The notes under the pieces: model-generated | Database searches by the model: none | The model's input: the letters and a program-made list of their open reading frames with translations, nothing else | What the model was told of the DNA's origin: nothing | Source of the DNA: Funiculus sociatus GB2-C1 | Lineage (GTDB): Bacteria; Cyanobacteriota; Cyanobacteriia; Cyanobacteriales; FACHB-T130 | Assembly: GCF_039962115.1 (NCBI RefSeq) | Contig: NZ_JAMPKJ010000011.1 | Location: 58,873 to 122,872, forward strand | Length of the DNA: 64,000 nucleotides | Direction of reading: 5' to 3' | Shown: positions 57,901-64,000 of the stretch, piece by piece | Layout of the letters: every line of letters starts with the position of its first letter | Position numbering within the stretch: position 1 is the first letter of the stretch | Position numbers and translations under genes: made by a program

Positions 57901-58616
57901 CCTGTCTTGGTGCGAAAATCACATTCCCAGTTGCGGATTGCTTTTGTTTGCTGCAACTGATGTTTTAATTTGAGGCAGTCTTGTGGTTTTACCCATAAAT
58001 TTAGTTCTTTTAAGGTGGAACCAATTGCCTCGTTGGGAGAATAACCAGAAATGCGACAGAAGCTATCATTCACTTCGATGTAGCATCCATCTGCCAACGT
58101 TAAGATAGCGATCGCATCTGGAGATGAACGAAAGGCGCGGGTAAATTTTTCTTCTGCCTCCCGACGCACTCGCATTTCTTCTTGTAGCCGCGCATTTTGC
58201 TCTCGCAGTTGCTTAGATAGCCTCCGGATGCTCAATTGATTCTCAACCCGCGCTAAAACCTCCTCCGGCTCAAATAATTTGGTAATATAGTCCACACCAC
58301 CAACTGAAAAAGCTTTCACTTTATCCAATACATCACTCAAAACACTGATAAAAATTACCGGAATGTCGCGAGTTTTTTCATCAGCTTTTAGCTTAGAACA
58401 AACTTCATAACCATCCATTCCCGGCATTCTGATATCAAGCAAAATCAGGTCAGGCGGAAACCAACGAGCTGTCGTGAGAGCCATCTGCCCGTTAGTTACG
58501 CATCGCAGTTCATAGCCATAATCGTTTAGAATATTTGATAATAATCGCAAATTGGCTGGGTTATCATCAACAATTAAGATGTTGCCCTTTACTGTACTTA
58601 ATTCTGGATTATTCAT
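51948..58616 (-). CDS. Giant hybrid histidine kinase with LOV and cyanobacteriochrome-like GAF domains
   Basis: 2,222 residues, cytoplasmic. Order: REC (Asp61), PAS (160-285), PAS (285-400), PAS (405-530), GAF (540-710), PAS (715-840), PAS (845-970), LOV-type PAS (about 975-1090), GAF (1095-1285), PAS (1290-1410), bilin-type GAF (1415-1595), PAS (1600-1720), HisKA (H1750 in SHELRTP), HATPase, REC (Asp2061), and a helical tail without an HPt histidine. The LOV motif GKNCRFLQ supplies C1016 for a flavin adduct. The third GAF has VRANLVVPI and LWGLLIAHHC, with C1520 where cyanobacteriochromes attach bilin, although the usual following His is Gln. It may integrate several light and ligand inputs. 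The next gene is a REC-GGDEF-EAL effector. Confidence 0.93.
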   Translation of the reverse strand: MNNPELSTVKGNILIVDDNPANLRLLSNILNDYGYELRCVTNGQMALTTARWFPPDLILLDIRMPGMDGYEVCSKLKADEKTRDIPVIFISVLSDVLDKVKAFSVGGVDYITKLFEPEEVLARVENQLSIRRLSKQLREQNARLQEEMRVRREAEEKFTRAFRSSPDAIAILTLADGCYIEVNDSFCRISGYSPNEAIGSTLKELNLWVKPQDCLKLKHQLQQTKAIRNWECDFRTKTGKVKTMLISAEIIDLNGQACILAVSKDITERKAAQQALKASEAELRALLAALPDVVLVIDAQGRYLKIPPTNPSNLYKPASELFGKTLHEVFEKEQADTFLSYVCKALESQQTLNLEYSLNIKEQEVWFAVSISPMSSNSVVWVARDITQRKQREETLRESQRFIQQIAESSPNILYLHDLSKQRNVYTNRQIAAILGYTPEEIQQMGAAVLQNLMHPDDFARLPEYCQQFENASDGEIFEIEYRMRHQNGEWRTLESRDTLFSRTDNGKARQILGTATDITQRKQAEVEIRLLLETTQAINHSVDVDSALAVILRLICTTIGWDFAEAWIPANDGTVLEHSLGWYECDSEAVVAKRHRSLEEFRRYSETLIFAPNAGLPGRVWSSGCPEWLEDVSQAEPRAFPRSQIATQVGLKAGFGVPILANNQVLAVLVFFKRTKSTEYRHLFELVSAVAAQLGWLIARKKAQAALSKSEERLHLALQGSGLGLWDWNIATGETYLDPQWKKMLGYEVEEIGNNYESWERLLHPEDLPKVMEALQAYLEGATPVYSAEFRMLCSSGEWKWIRGSGKVFERDESGVPLRMTGTNKDISDRIHAERALTLATERLQHLLTSSPAVIYSSKISGDYAATFVSENVSAVVGYQAREFIEDSNFWARNIHPEDAKWVFAELPRLFEKGYYNHEYRFLHKDGTYRWVYDQIKLVKDEAGNPIECVGYWVDITERKQTEERLRLLERAIAASSNGIVLSDAQLPDCPVIFVNPAFESITGYSAAETIGKNCRFLQGTDKKQPALEELRAAIRQERECRVVLRNYHKDGTLFWNEFSVSPVRDATGRLTHYVGIQSDITQERTAIEALTKQFSRTLMLKQITEEIRSSLDPSQIFGTAANQISHLLSVDRCLIHTYVADPEPRIPIVAEFVATGVPSMLYENIPIIGNPHGERMLAQDAAISSPDVYADPLLQAAEPFCRQAGLKSMLVVRTSYQGEPNGAIGLHQCDRFRVWTLGDISLLESVAAQLGIAIAQASLLEQEKQQRTYLDCQNQQLQQQIRERQLAEVALRQSEAKNRAILWAIPDLMFRMSNDAIYLDFICNNEVKNLWQSEAATLCQNMNFKDLPPEVASRYVQHMQLALDTGKPQIYEQQVLIEGKLQYEEVRVVTSGEEEVLFIVRDISDRKQAEIALQQQISRERLVMAMQERIRESLNLEEVLKTAVEEVRQFLSTDRTIIYRFNPGWSGVVAVESVGEDWMAIMGSDINDPCFGESYVAPYQQGRILAIEDIHAAGLKQCQIDFLSQLQVRANLVVPILQGNKLWGLLIAHHCRGSRAWHSSEIESLRQLSVQLAIAIQQSTLFEQAKTEIIERKQAEEKLRQSEQRFRDVSEAVGEYLWEIDSEGIYTFITDRVKSVKGYPPSQLIGHKLIDFVAHEDIKKVEQILRHASRTKSTFKLEHRNITSTKEIIWEEVNGIPLLDNNGNIIGFRGTGLNITQRKQAEAALQQAAYAADAANRAKSEFLASMSHELRTPLNAILGFTQIMTRDSSLSGEQQEYLGIINRSGEHLLELINDILEMSKIEAGRITFNESSFDLINLLENLEEMFRLKVKSKGLELEISYASNIPQYVRSDESKLRQVLINLLGNAIKFTEQGSVVLRVLVVSELLTSNLATFQPDNIQTPTSNKQQTIRFEVEDTGLGIAPEEINKLFEAFGQTETGRKSQQGTGLGLPISRKFVQLMGGDITVSSSLGKGTVFAFDIHISLADATEIQTKQLQPKVIGLAPDQPEYRILVVEDRLENRILLVKLLTSIGFDVREAENGQDAITLWESWEPHLIWMDMRMPVMDGYEAIKRIKGHVKGHATVIIALTASAFEEQRNLILSAGCNDFIRKPFRDVVIFEKMAQHLGVRYIYESLETFHQQNPEGAADSCFILHASSFQEMPTEWVEALYQAAIEADAELILSLTEQISATNTPLSSALSNLVDNFQFEQITNLIEEFNK

Positions 58617-58695
58617 AACTTTATCTCCGATAGTTTTTCTAAAGTTAAGTTATAAATCTTGAATAAATAACTCAAATCTCAATAAATTTCTCCTC

Positions 58696-58722
58696 TAGGG
58701 ACATGGCAATGCCATGTCCCTA
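58696..58722. repeat. Dispersed palindrome, copy 2
   Basis: A perfect 13-bp palindrome (TAGGGACATGGCA at 58696-58708, complement at 58710-58722) with one central base. It matches the inner part of the element at 2247-2275. It sits between two kinase genes. Confidence 0.75.
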
Positions 58723-58731
58723 CTCGTTCAC

Positions 58732-60831
58732 TTAAATAGGATTGCTATAACAGTTAAAATCATGCTGATAGTTCGTTAAGTCCATAATTTTGTCGAACTG
58801 AAAATCATTGACCAATTTTGCCAAACCCTTAGCCAAGGTTGTATGGTCGGCTGAAATTTGTTCAATAATACTAATAGCTAAGTTAGGGTTTGCCAAGGCA
58901 GCCGCATGGTGTAACTGGGCTACCCAAGTGTCGGGTAAAGCCGCTAAGTCGGCTGGGGTTAGTCGATTATTTAGGTAATCCAACTCGAAGGAAGTAGATT
59001 TTGGGTTTTCGTCGTAGATATATAACACCCCAAGATGTTTGTTAATTAATTCAAAGATATCTGCCTCACAGAACGGTTTGCCTAAAAAGTCATCGCAACC
59101 GGCCGCTAGAAGTACAGCTTGTTCTCCTTTCAAAACTGAGGCACTTAAGGCGATGATGGTGGTGGGATTGGGGACTATTGATTGGGGGTTGGGGATTGGA
59201 GACAAGGAGGACAACGCTTTTTCTCCTCCCATCTGCGCCTCTGCGCCTCTGATCATCTCTTTTTCCTTAGTTCTGATCAGTTTGGTAGCTTCAATGCCAT
59301 CCATAACGGGCATCCGCATATCCATCCAGATTAAGTGAGGTTGCCAATTTTCCCAGATAGCGATCGCTTCCAGACCGTTACAGGCTTCCTTCAGGTCAAA
59401 GCCAAGGGGAGAAAGCAGCAGGAGAAGCAGTTGGCGATTGTCCGCTTTCTCATCGACAATCAGGATACGATAGCGGGGTTGATTTGGTTCCAGGGCAATA
59501 ACTTGCCGAATCGGTTGTTGGGGTGCGATGTCAGTAGATGCGATCGCGCTAATTTTAAGGGCAAAGTGGAAAACGCTGCCTCGTCCTACCTCACTACTGA
59601 CAGTAATCTGTCCGCCCATCAGTTGCACAAATTGGCAACTGATTGCCAAGCCTAAGCCCGTCCCCTCTTGTGATTCTTCTTGACCTGTTTTAGCTTGCAC
59701 AAAGGCCTCAAAGATGATGTCTAACTCATCTGGGGGAATGCCAATACCCGTATCTGAAATTTCAAAAGCAATCGTCAGTTGTCCGTTGTCCGTTGGTGTT
59801 TGAAGGTTTGAAGGTTTGAATGTAGTTTCAACCCAACTTGACAATTGAGTGACAACTGACACTCGTAACGACACGGTTCCCTGTTGAGTAAACTTCACCG
59901 CATTGTTGAGCAAATTAATCAACACTTGACGCAACTTGACTTCATCAGTTCGCACATATTGAGGAACGTCAGGAGAACGGTTACAAAGCAACTGCAACCC
60001 CTTCTCCTCAGCCTTCAAACGGAACATATCTTCCAAGTCATCAAGCAGACTATAAAAGTCAAAATTATGTTCATTAAGAATGGTGCGCCCTGCCTCGATT
60101 TTAGACATATCCAGCACGTCGTTAATCAGAGTTAGCAGGTGTTCCCCGCTACGGCTAATAATGCTGATATTTTCCTTGTGTTCCCCAGGTAGAGTTGGGC
60201 TGCGGGTCATTAAATGGGAATAGCCAAGAATCACGTTGAGAGGCGATCGCAATTCGTGGCTCATATTTGCGAGAAAGGTGCTTTTAGATTGGTTAGCGAC
60301 TTCAGCAGCTTCTTTAGCTTGTTGAAGTTTCAAAGTCCGCGACGCGATTTTCTCCTCTAAAGAGGCGTTTAATTGTTCTAATTCAAAATTTATCTTTTGT
60401 AAAAATTTATTTTTCTCTTCTAATTCTTGATCTTTAACATAACTCCGAATCGCTTCCGTAACTGTTAAACACAGGTCGGTTTCGTCCCAAGGCTTCGCAA
60501 TATAACGATAAAGATTAGCGAAATTAACCGCATTACCCACAGCCGTTACACTCGCCTGCCCTGTTAAAAGAATTTTCAAGGTTTTTGGATATTGGGCATG
60601 AATTTTGATTAAAAGTTCATCTCCTTTCATACCTGGCATAATTTGGTCGGATATAATTAGAAGAATTTCTCTCTCTTCTTCTAGTAATTCCCTAAAAATT
60701 TCTAAGGCTTCTTCACCACTTTCAGCTAATTCAATATCATAATCACTTCCGAAGTGATGCGTTAACTGATCTCTGAGACTAATCAGCACAACTCTTTCAT
60801 CATCCACGCAGATAATCGTGCCTTTACTCAT
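58732..60831 (-). CDS. REC-HisKA-HATPase-REC hybrid histidine kinase
   Basis: 699 residues from the ATG at 60831, chosen for its GGAGG 6 nt upstream; an earlier in-frame start would overlap the previous gene by 32 nt. Receiver (about 1-120), long coiled coil, HisKA with H192 (SHELRSP), HATPase ([15 protein letters not shown]) and a C-terminal receiver with IWMDMRMP. The C-terminal receiver carries an insert of about 25 residues encoded by heptamer repeats (59163-59200). The kinase core, receiver and helical tail are paralogous to the C-terminus of the 2,222-residue kinase. The start overlaps the response-regulator stop by 8 nt. Confidence 0.92.
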   Translation of the reverse strand: MSKGTIICVDDERVVLISLRDQLTHHFGSDYDIELAESGEEALEIFRELLEEEREILLIISDQIMPGMKGDELLIKIHAQYPKTLKILLTGQASVTAVGNAVNFANLYRYIAKPWDETDLCLTVTEAIRSYVKDQELEEKNKFLQKINFELEQLNASLEEKIASRTLKLQQAKEAAEVANQSKSTFLANMSHELRSPLNVILGYSHLMTRSPTLPGEHKENISIISRSGEHLLTLINDVLDMSKIEAGRTILNEHNFDFYSLLDDLEDMFRLKAEEKGLQLLCNRSPDVPQYVRTDEVKLRQVLINLLNNAVKFTQQGTVSLRVSVVTQLSSWVETTFKPSNLQTPTDNGQLTIAFEISDTGIGIPPDELDIIFEAFVQAKTGQEESQEGTGLGLAISCQFVQLMGGQITVSSEVGRGSVFHFALKISAIASTDIAPQQPIRQVIALEPNQPRYRILIVDEKADNRQLLLLLLSPLGFDLKEACNGLEAIAIWENWQPHLIWMDMRMPVMDGIEATKLIRTKEKEMIRGAEAQMGGEKALSSLSPIPNPQSIVPNPTTIIALSASVLKGEQAVLLAAGCDDFLGKPFCEADIFELINKHLGVLYIYDENPKSTSFELDYLNNRLTPADLAALPDTWVAQLHHAAALANPNLAISIIEQISADHTTLAKGLAKLVNDFQFDKIMDLTNYQHDFNCYSNPI
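59163..59200. repeat. Heptanucleotide-type repeat inside a receiver domain
   Basis: GGGGATT-like units translated in the opposite strand as [13 protein letters not shown] within the C-terminal receiver of the 699-residue kinase. The paralogous receiver at about 52320-52600 lacks the insert. Confidence 0.7.
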
Positions 60832-61225
60832 CAGTTCCCTCCAATCCTGATTCAAGGACTTCGATTAATGTTGCTTTATCCCAAGGTTTGCTTAAGTAGC
60901 GATACAGGTTCGCGTATTTTCGAGTTCGTTCAATTGCTGTTTCATCAGCTTGTCCCGTCAACAGTACGGTGACAATGTTCGGGAATTGCTGATGGACTTT
61001 AATCAGCAACTCATCCCCTTTCATATTGGGCATTAACCAATCGGAGACAACAATGAGAATTTTTACACCTTCTTCATTTAACTCATCGATTACTTCTAAA
61101 GCTTCATCTGCACTTTCGGCAAATTCATAACTATAGCGATTACCAAAATGATTTATTATTTGATCGCGCAAGCTTCTTAAGATAAGTTTTTCGTCATCTA
61201 CACATAAAATCGCTTTTTTAGGCAT
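60824..61225 (-). CDS. Single-domain response regulator
   Basis: 133 residues: one receiver domain only, with the acidic pair CVDDE, phospho-acceptor D62 ([12 protein letters not shown]), LLTGQAD and the KPW lysine. This is the RpfG/HoxA-like receiver type with LTGxAD, often a shuttle in phosphorelays. It overlaps the following hybrid kinase by 8 nt, and is 129 bp after the truncated kinase, so the three probably form one relay. Confidence 0.93.
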   Translation of the reverse strand: MPKKAILCVDDEKLILRSLRDQIINHFGNRYSYEFAESADEALEVIDELNEEGVKILIVVSDWLMPNMKGDELLIKVHQQFPNIVTVLLTGQADETAIERTRKYANLYRYLSKPWDKATLIEVLESGLEGTDE

Positions 61226-61354
61226 ACATCAGCTCCGTTTCTTTGGTTTTTATAGTGGCCAGGATTAGTTGGGAATAGGTGGTGTTAGCGTTCGCTACAG
61301 ATCGCGATCGCGTTTCATCAACTATGCTTCGCGATTTTGAAACCGCGCAAACGT

Positions 61355-62911
61355 CTACCTAATCGGTAACAGAACGCTAAACGTAGTTCGCCCAGGCTGG
61401 CTATTTACCTCAATTTCCCCCTGATGTTTGTCTACAATCTTACGAACAATGTCTAACCCCAATCCACTGCCTTCTCCGGCGGGTTTAGTAGTAAAAAACG
61501 GGTCAAATATTCTCTCCTTAATTTCTGGAGTAATCCCGGAGCCAGAATCAGTAACTTGCACCACTATTTGATGATTCTCCTCAAAAACACTTATTTCTAG
61601 TCTGCCCCGATTACTCATTGCTTGGATAGCATTATGCAGCAAATTTGTCCACACTTGATTCAGTTCTTCTGCATAACAAAAAATGGCTGGCACTTGCTGA
61701 TAATTTTTTATCACTTCAATACCTTGTTTTAACATATTTTGATAGATAGTCAGCACTACATCGATTCCTTCCGTCACCTGAATCATGGTCATTTGACTGG
61801 AGTTATCTTGACGGGCATAACTTTTCAAAGCAAAGACTATCTTCGAGGCTCGCTCTACAGCCAGTATAATATTATCACTGTTATTTTGTTGCATAGATAA
61901 GTTATAAACAGCTTCTAAAATCAAGCTGTGATTTGGGTATTGTAATAGCGGCAAAAAGGGGGTAATGTCCTGGGTAATACCTATTTTGACTAAGGTAGCA
62001 GCAATAGTATCCGCATCCTCAACACCCTGAGTTTCCAATTCTTTCTTGAGGGCGCGTTTAAGCAGGCGTTCCTCTCTAAATGAAAGGATTGGCTGATTTT
62101 GTCGGGTGGCTTCTAATAAGGCAAAAAAATAAGTTTGCTGTTTGAGGGAAAGTTGTTGGAATAGATGAGGTAATTGTCGAATTGAGTTATCTAGAGCAGT
62201 AGAGATATTGCCAATTGATGCCCGAATTGCCCCCAATGGCGTATTTATTTCGTGAGCTATACCAGCAATAAGTTGTCCAAGAGCAGCCATTTTTTCTGAT
62301 TGAATTAACTCTTGTTGGGTAAGTTTTAGTTCTTGCAGAGTGTTAGCTAATTGCTCATTTTTTTGACGCAAGGCTTCTTCAGCGGCTTTGCGATCGCTTA
62401 TATCTCGCGCTACCCAGATGACGGAATCGTTTGGCATCGGTGAAATGCGAGCAGCAAACCAAACCTCGCGATCGCCAATGGGTAAGCTGTAATCAAACTC
62501 AATGGTCTGCTGCATATCTAAAGCTCGCTGAATTTGCCGTAACCAACTCTCGGCTATTTCATCCTGATAAAAGTGTTCTATGGTATAGCCGATAATGTCA
62601 AAATTTGGTTCGTACAAAAGCTCGGTATTCGTCGGTACAACTTCAATATCTCCTTCGAGATTGATGACAAGTACGATGTCAGTCATTGCTTCAAAGATTG
62701 CTCGAATTTTACTCTCAGATGCGTGCAACTTCTCTTCAAGAAGTTTGCGATCGCGAATTTCTTCCTGAAGTTGCTGATTAAACTGTCTTAGTTGGGAGGT
62801 TTGTTCGTCAACCAGATGTTGCAGGGGTTCCACGGTTTGATTAATTTTAAGGCTCAATAGGGACGGGGAGTTAAGCAAGTAGGTTCTCCAACAAAGCAAT
62901 AAGTAAGGCAA
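61355..62911 (-). CDS. Sensor histidine kinase, 5' end replaced by insertion-sequence DNA
   Basis: Coiled coil (about residues 28-65), PAS (70-185), HisKA-type region with H220 (GIAHEINTPLG), a helical insert, and HATPase (DSGSGI, EGSGLGLDI). The kinase core is intact. The first 19 residues come from the transposase end that borders it, and native similarity begins only near 62850. The original N-terminal input domain is therefore missing and probably lies beyond the insertion. Translation could start at the TTG at 62911 within the element or an internal GTG, so a shortened kinase may still be made. Confidence 0.75.
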   Translation of the reverse strand: MPYLLLCWRTYLLNSPSLLSLKINQTVEPLQHLVDEQTSQLRQFNQQLQEEIRDRKLLEEKLHASESKIRAIFEAMTDIVLVINLEGDIEVVPTNTELLYEPNFDIIGYTIEHFYQDEIAESWLRQIQRALDMQQTIEFDYSLPIGDREVWFAARISPMPNDSVIWVARDISDRKAAEEALRQKNEQLANTLQELKLTQQELIQSEKMAALGQLIAGIAHEINTPLGAIRASIGNISTALDNSIRQLPHLFQQLSLKQQTYFFALLEATRQNQPILSFREERLLKRALKKELETQGVEDADTIAATLVKIGITQDITPFLPLLQYPNHSLILEAVYNLSMQQNNSDNIILAVERASKIVFALKSYARQDNSSQMTMIQVTEGIDVVLTIYQNMLKQGIEVIKNYQQVPAIFCYAEELNQVWTNLLHNAIQAMSNRGRLEISVFEENHQIVVQVTDSGSGITPEIKERIFDPFFTTKPAGEGSGLGLDIVRKIVDKHQGEIEVNSQPGRTTFSVLLPIR

Positions 62912-63559
62912 AGCCCTCGCTTTTTAGTATTGTGAACGAACTCAAAGAAGCCTAAGTACAACGGCAGCTTTTCTTGAGAGATACCCCGATGCGGGCGCAA
63001 CCAGGAACGCAAGAGCGACCTCTCATCCTTCGATTGTATTGACATGGACTTCACACAAACCGTCTCCATCCTCATCGCGAGCATATTCACCCGTTCCATG
63101 ACACACAGTTTTGTGGGCATAGCCCCACTCAGGCAAGGGATTGTAGATGGCGTATTCATCGGTATAGACCTGGGTGCCCGGTGTAATGGTTGCTTTGATG
63201 AGTGGCTCAATAGTCGTTTGCTGGACATTGGTAAGCATCCGAATCACAACCGCCCCACCCCGTTGAATCATGCCGAAAATTGGCGGTTTTTCTTTTTCAA
63301 GCGTGCCCCGCCCTCGAACCCCTTTGAGCCGATTGCGTCGTCCGTTGCGCCCTTTTTTGTGACCGCTTCCGGGTTGCCTTTGTGTCCCGCTGTAACATAA
63401 ACCTGATCACACTCTACCTCCCCAGATAACTGAACTTCCGGTTTGCCATCGACGATGCCTTGACGCAGTTGAGCGGTGATCTCGTGAACATCATCCTCGT
63501 CCAGGTCTAGTTCTTGAGCAATCTGACGGTTTGACAGGTTCAATCCCATTAGATACAGG
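62873..63559 (-). pseudogene. IS1595-family transposase remnant, frameshifted and interrupted
   Basis: Minus-strand similarity to ISXO2/IS1595-like DDE transposases continues through three frames. Frame one (63549-63268) has MGLNLSNRQIAQELDLDEDD and VECDQVYVTAGHKGNPEAV; frame two (63271-63023) has MIQRGGAVVIRML and VYTDEYAIYNPL; frame three has SLLRSWLRPHRGISQEKLPL. A further shift leads to an end at ALLIALLENLLA with stop at 62873. At least two, probably three, indels break the gene. Its N-terminal coding part is cut at 63559 (PLYL just before MGLNLS) by the IS1-like element. It cannot encode a working enzyme. Confidence 0.85.
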
Positions 63560-63614
63560 GGTAGTGCTCAAGATGTAATGATAGAGGAGTAGAGTTTCTT
63601 GCTGTTCTCCTCCC

Positions 63615-63914
63615 ATGCCTGCGTGTCCCATTTGTGCATCTTCCCAAACGGTAAAGAATGGTCACATCCATAACGGTAAACAACGGTTTAAATGCCTTGA
63701 CTGCGGACGACAGTTTGTCCTCCAACCGACTAAAAAAGTGATCGACCAAGCGACACAAGAGCTGATTGACCGATTGCTGTTGGAACGCATTTCTCTGGCT
63801 GGAATCGCCCGTGCCGTCCAGGTTTCTGAACAATGGCTGCAAACCTATGTTAATGAGAAATATGCTCAGGTGCCCCGAAGCGTGCAGACGGCACCCAAAA
63901 AAAGGGGAGCCTAA
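63615..63914 (+). CDS. IS1-family InsA-like protein
   Basis: 99 residues with an N-terminal four-cysteine zinc finger (CPICAS and CLDCG, about residues 4-32) and a helix-turn-helix (about 50-80; ISLAGIARAVQVSEQWLQTY), as in InsA, the DNA-binding half of IS1 transposase. It ends just after a run of seven adenines (63897-63903), which may permit -1 frameshifting into the InsB frame. Confidence 0.88.
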   Translation: MPACPICASSQTVKNGHIHNGKQRFKCLDCGRQFVLQPTKKVIDQATQELIDRLLLERISLAGIARAVQVSEQWLQTYVNEKYAQVPRSVQTAPKKRGA

Positions 63915-64000
63915 CGATTCAATGCGATGAATTATGGTCATTCGTAGACAACAAAGGGAACAAGCAGTGGGTCTGGTTGGCTCTTGATGCAGACACTCGT
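63899..64000 (+). CDS. IS1-family InsB-like transposase, partial
   Basis: In the -1 frame relative to insA, the sequence reads KKGSLTIQCDELWSFVDNKG onward to the window edge. This matches the InsB catalytic-domain start (first DDE Asp in CDELWSFV). No start codon precedes it, so it is probably made as an InsAB fusion by frameshifting at the A7 run. It is cut by the window end. Confidence 0.82.

Larger units (their letters stand above)
63560..64000 (+). mobile_element. IS1-family insertion sequence, left part
   Basis: The element begins at 63560 with GGTAGTGCTCAAG, resembling IS1-type left ends (GGTGATGCT). It encodes an InsA-like protein and the start of an InsB-like frame, and runs off the window. 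It sits inside the IS1595-like transposase remnant. The right end and target duplication lie outside. Confidence 0.8.

Noticed and set aside
2146..58616. HPt domain at the C-terminus of the large hybrid kinases
   Set aside because: The helical tail after the last receiver has no HxxKG-type phospho-acceptor histidine.
63044..63400. 118-codon plus-strand frame
   Set aside because: Antisense to the IS1595-like transposase remnant, whose minus-strand similarity is unmistakable.
63549..63941. 130-codon minus-strand frame over the IS1-like element
   Set aside because: Antisense to the InsA-like gene, which has a zinc finger and helix-turn-helix.

Overview
The window comes from a cyanobacterium, most likely a filamentous one. 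The evidence is the very frequent GCGATCGC (HIP1) octamers, GGGGATT/TAGTCCC heptanucleotide repeats, a PEP-CTERM exported protein, an ABA4-like carotenoid-pathway protein, and very large PAS/GAF/LOV hybrid kinases including a cyanobacteriochrome-like GAF and an ethylene-receptor-like kinase. No rRNA, tRNA or CRISPR array was seen. The window ends inside an insertion sequence.

Layout. (1) 1-9.1 kb is mostly housekeeping: a MITE-like element, a PEP-CTERM endonuclease/exonuclease/phosphatase, dtd, a His-rich COG0523 GTPase, cysS, then a minus-strand run of class V aminotransferase, cytochrome P450 and glutathionyl-hydroquinone reductase. (2) 9.3-15.9 kb is a minus-strand unit: a PqqD-like/M50-like/HlyD fusion adaptor, a 961-residue pentapeptide-repeat protein carrying a recent 1,035-bp direct duplication, and an alpha/beta hydrolase. 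(3) 16.4-41.0 kb is a surface polysaccharide locus of the Wzx/Wzy type. It has 18 minus-strand genes (38,061 down to 16,393) and two divergent plus-strand genes (a Wzz-like protein and a PglF/WbpM-like 4,6-dehydratase). It encodes WbpA, WbpB, WbpD and WbpE homologues and a 2-epimerase (diacetamido-uronic acid), a WecC-type dehydrogenase (ManNAcA), a PglF/E/D/C-like set (diacetamido-trideoxyhexose and its transfer to lipid), three GT4 glycosyltransferases, a methyltransferase, two asparagine-synthetase-like amidotransferases and one unrecognised 444-residue protein. (4) 41.2-44.6 kb holds a TPR protein, an ABA4-like protein, a ROK/polyphosphate-glucokinase-like kinase and a Uma2-family nuclease. 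(5) 44.7-62.9 kb is a minus-strand signalling array of seven genes: five histidine kinases (one 2,222 residues long), a REC-GGDEF-EAL protein and a single-domain regulator. (6) 62.9-64.0 kb is a decayed IS1595-like transposase interrupted by an IS1-family element.

How the genes fit together. The polysaccharide genes are tightly coupled: five junctions overlap by 4 nt, one by 8 nt and one by 1 nt. They form a plausible complete path from UDP-GlcNAc to an amidated, N-acetylated uronic-acid-containing polymer: precursor synthesis, initiation on lipid, extension, flipping, polymerisation and length control. The kinase array looks built by module shuffling, since neighbouring proteins share near-paralogous PAS-GAF-PAS blocks and kinase cores. 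It joins candidate light inputs (LOV, bilin-type GAF) and an ethylene-type input to c-di-GMP turnover, which in cyanobacteria commonly governs surface behaviour such as exopolysaccharide and motility; that link is inference. The export-adaptor/pentapeptide unit is the part I find hardest to place in a known system.
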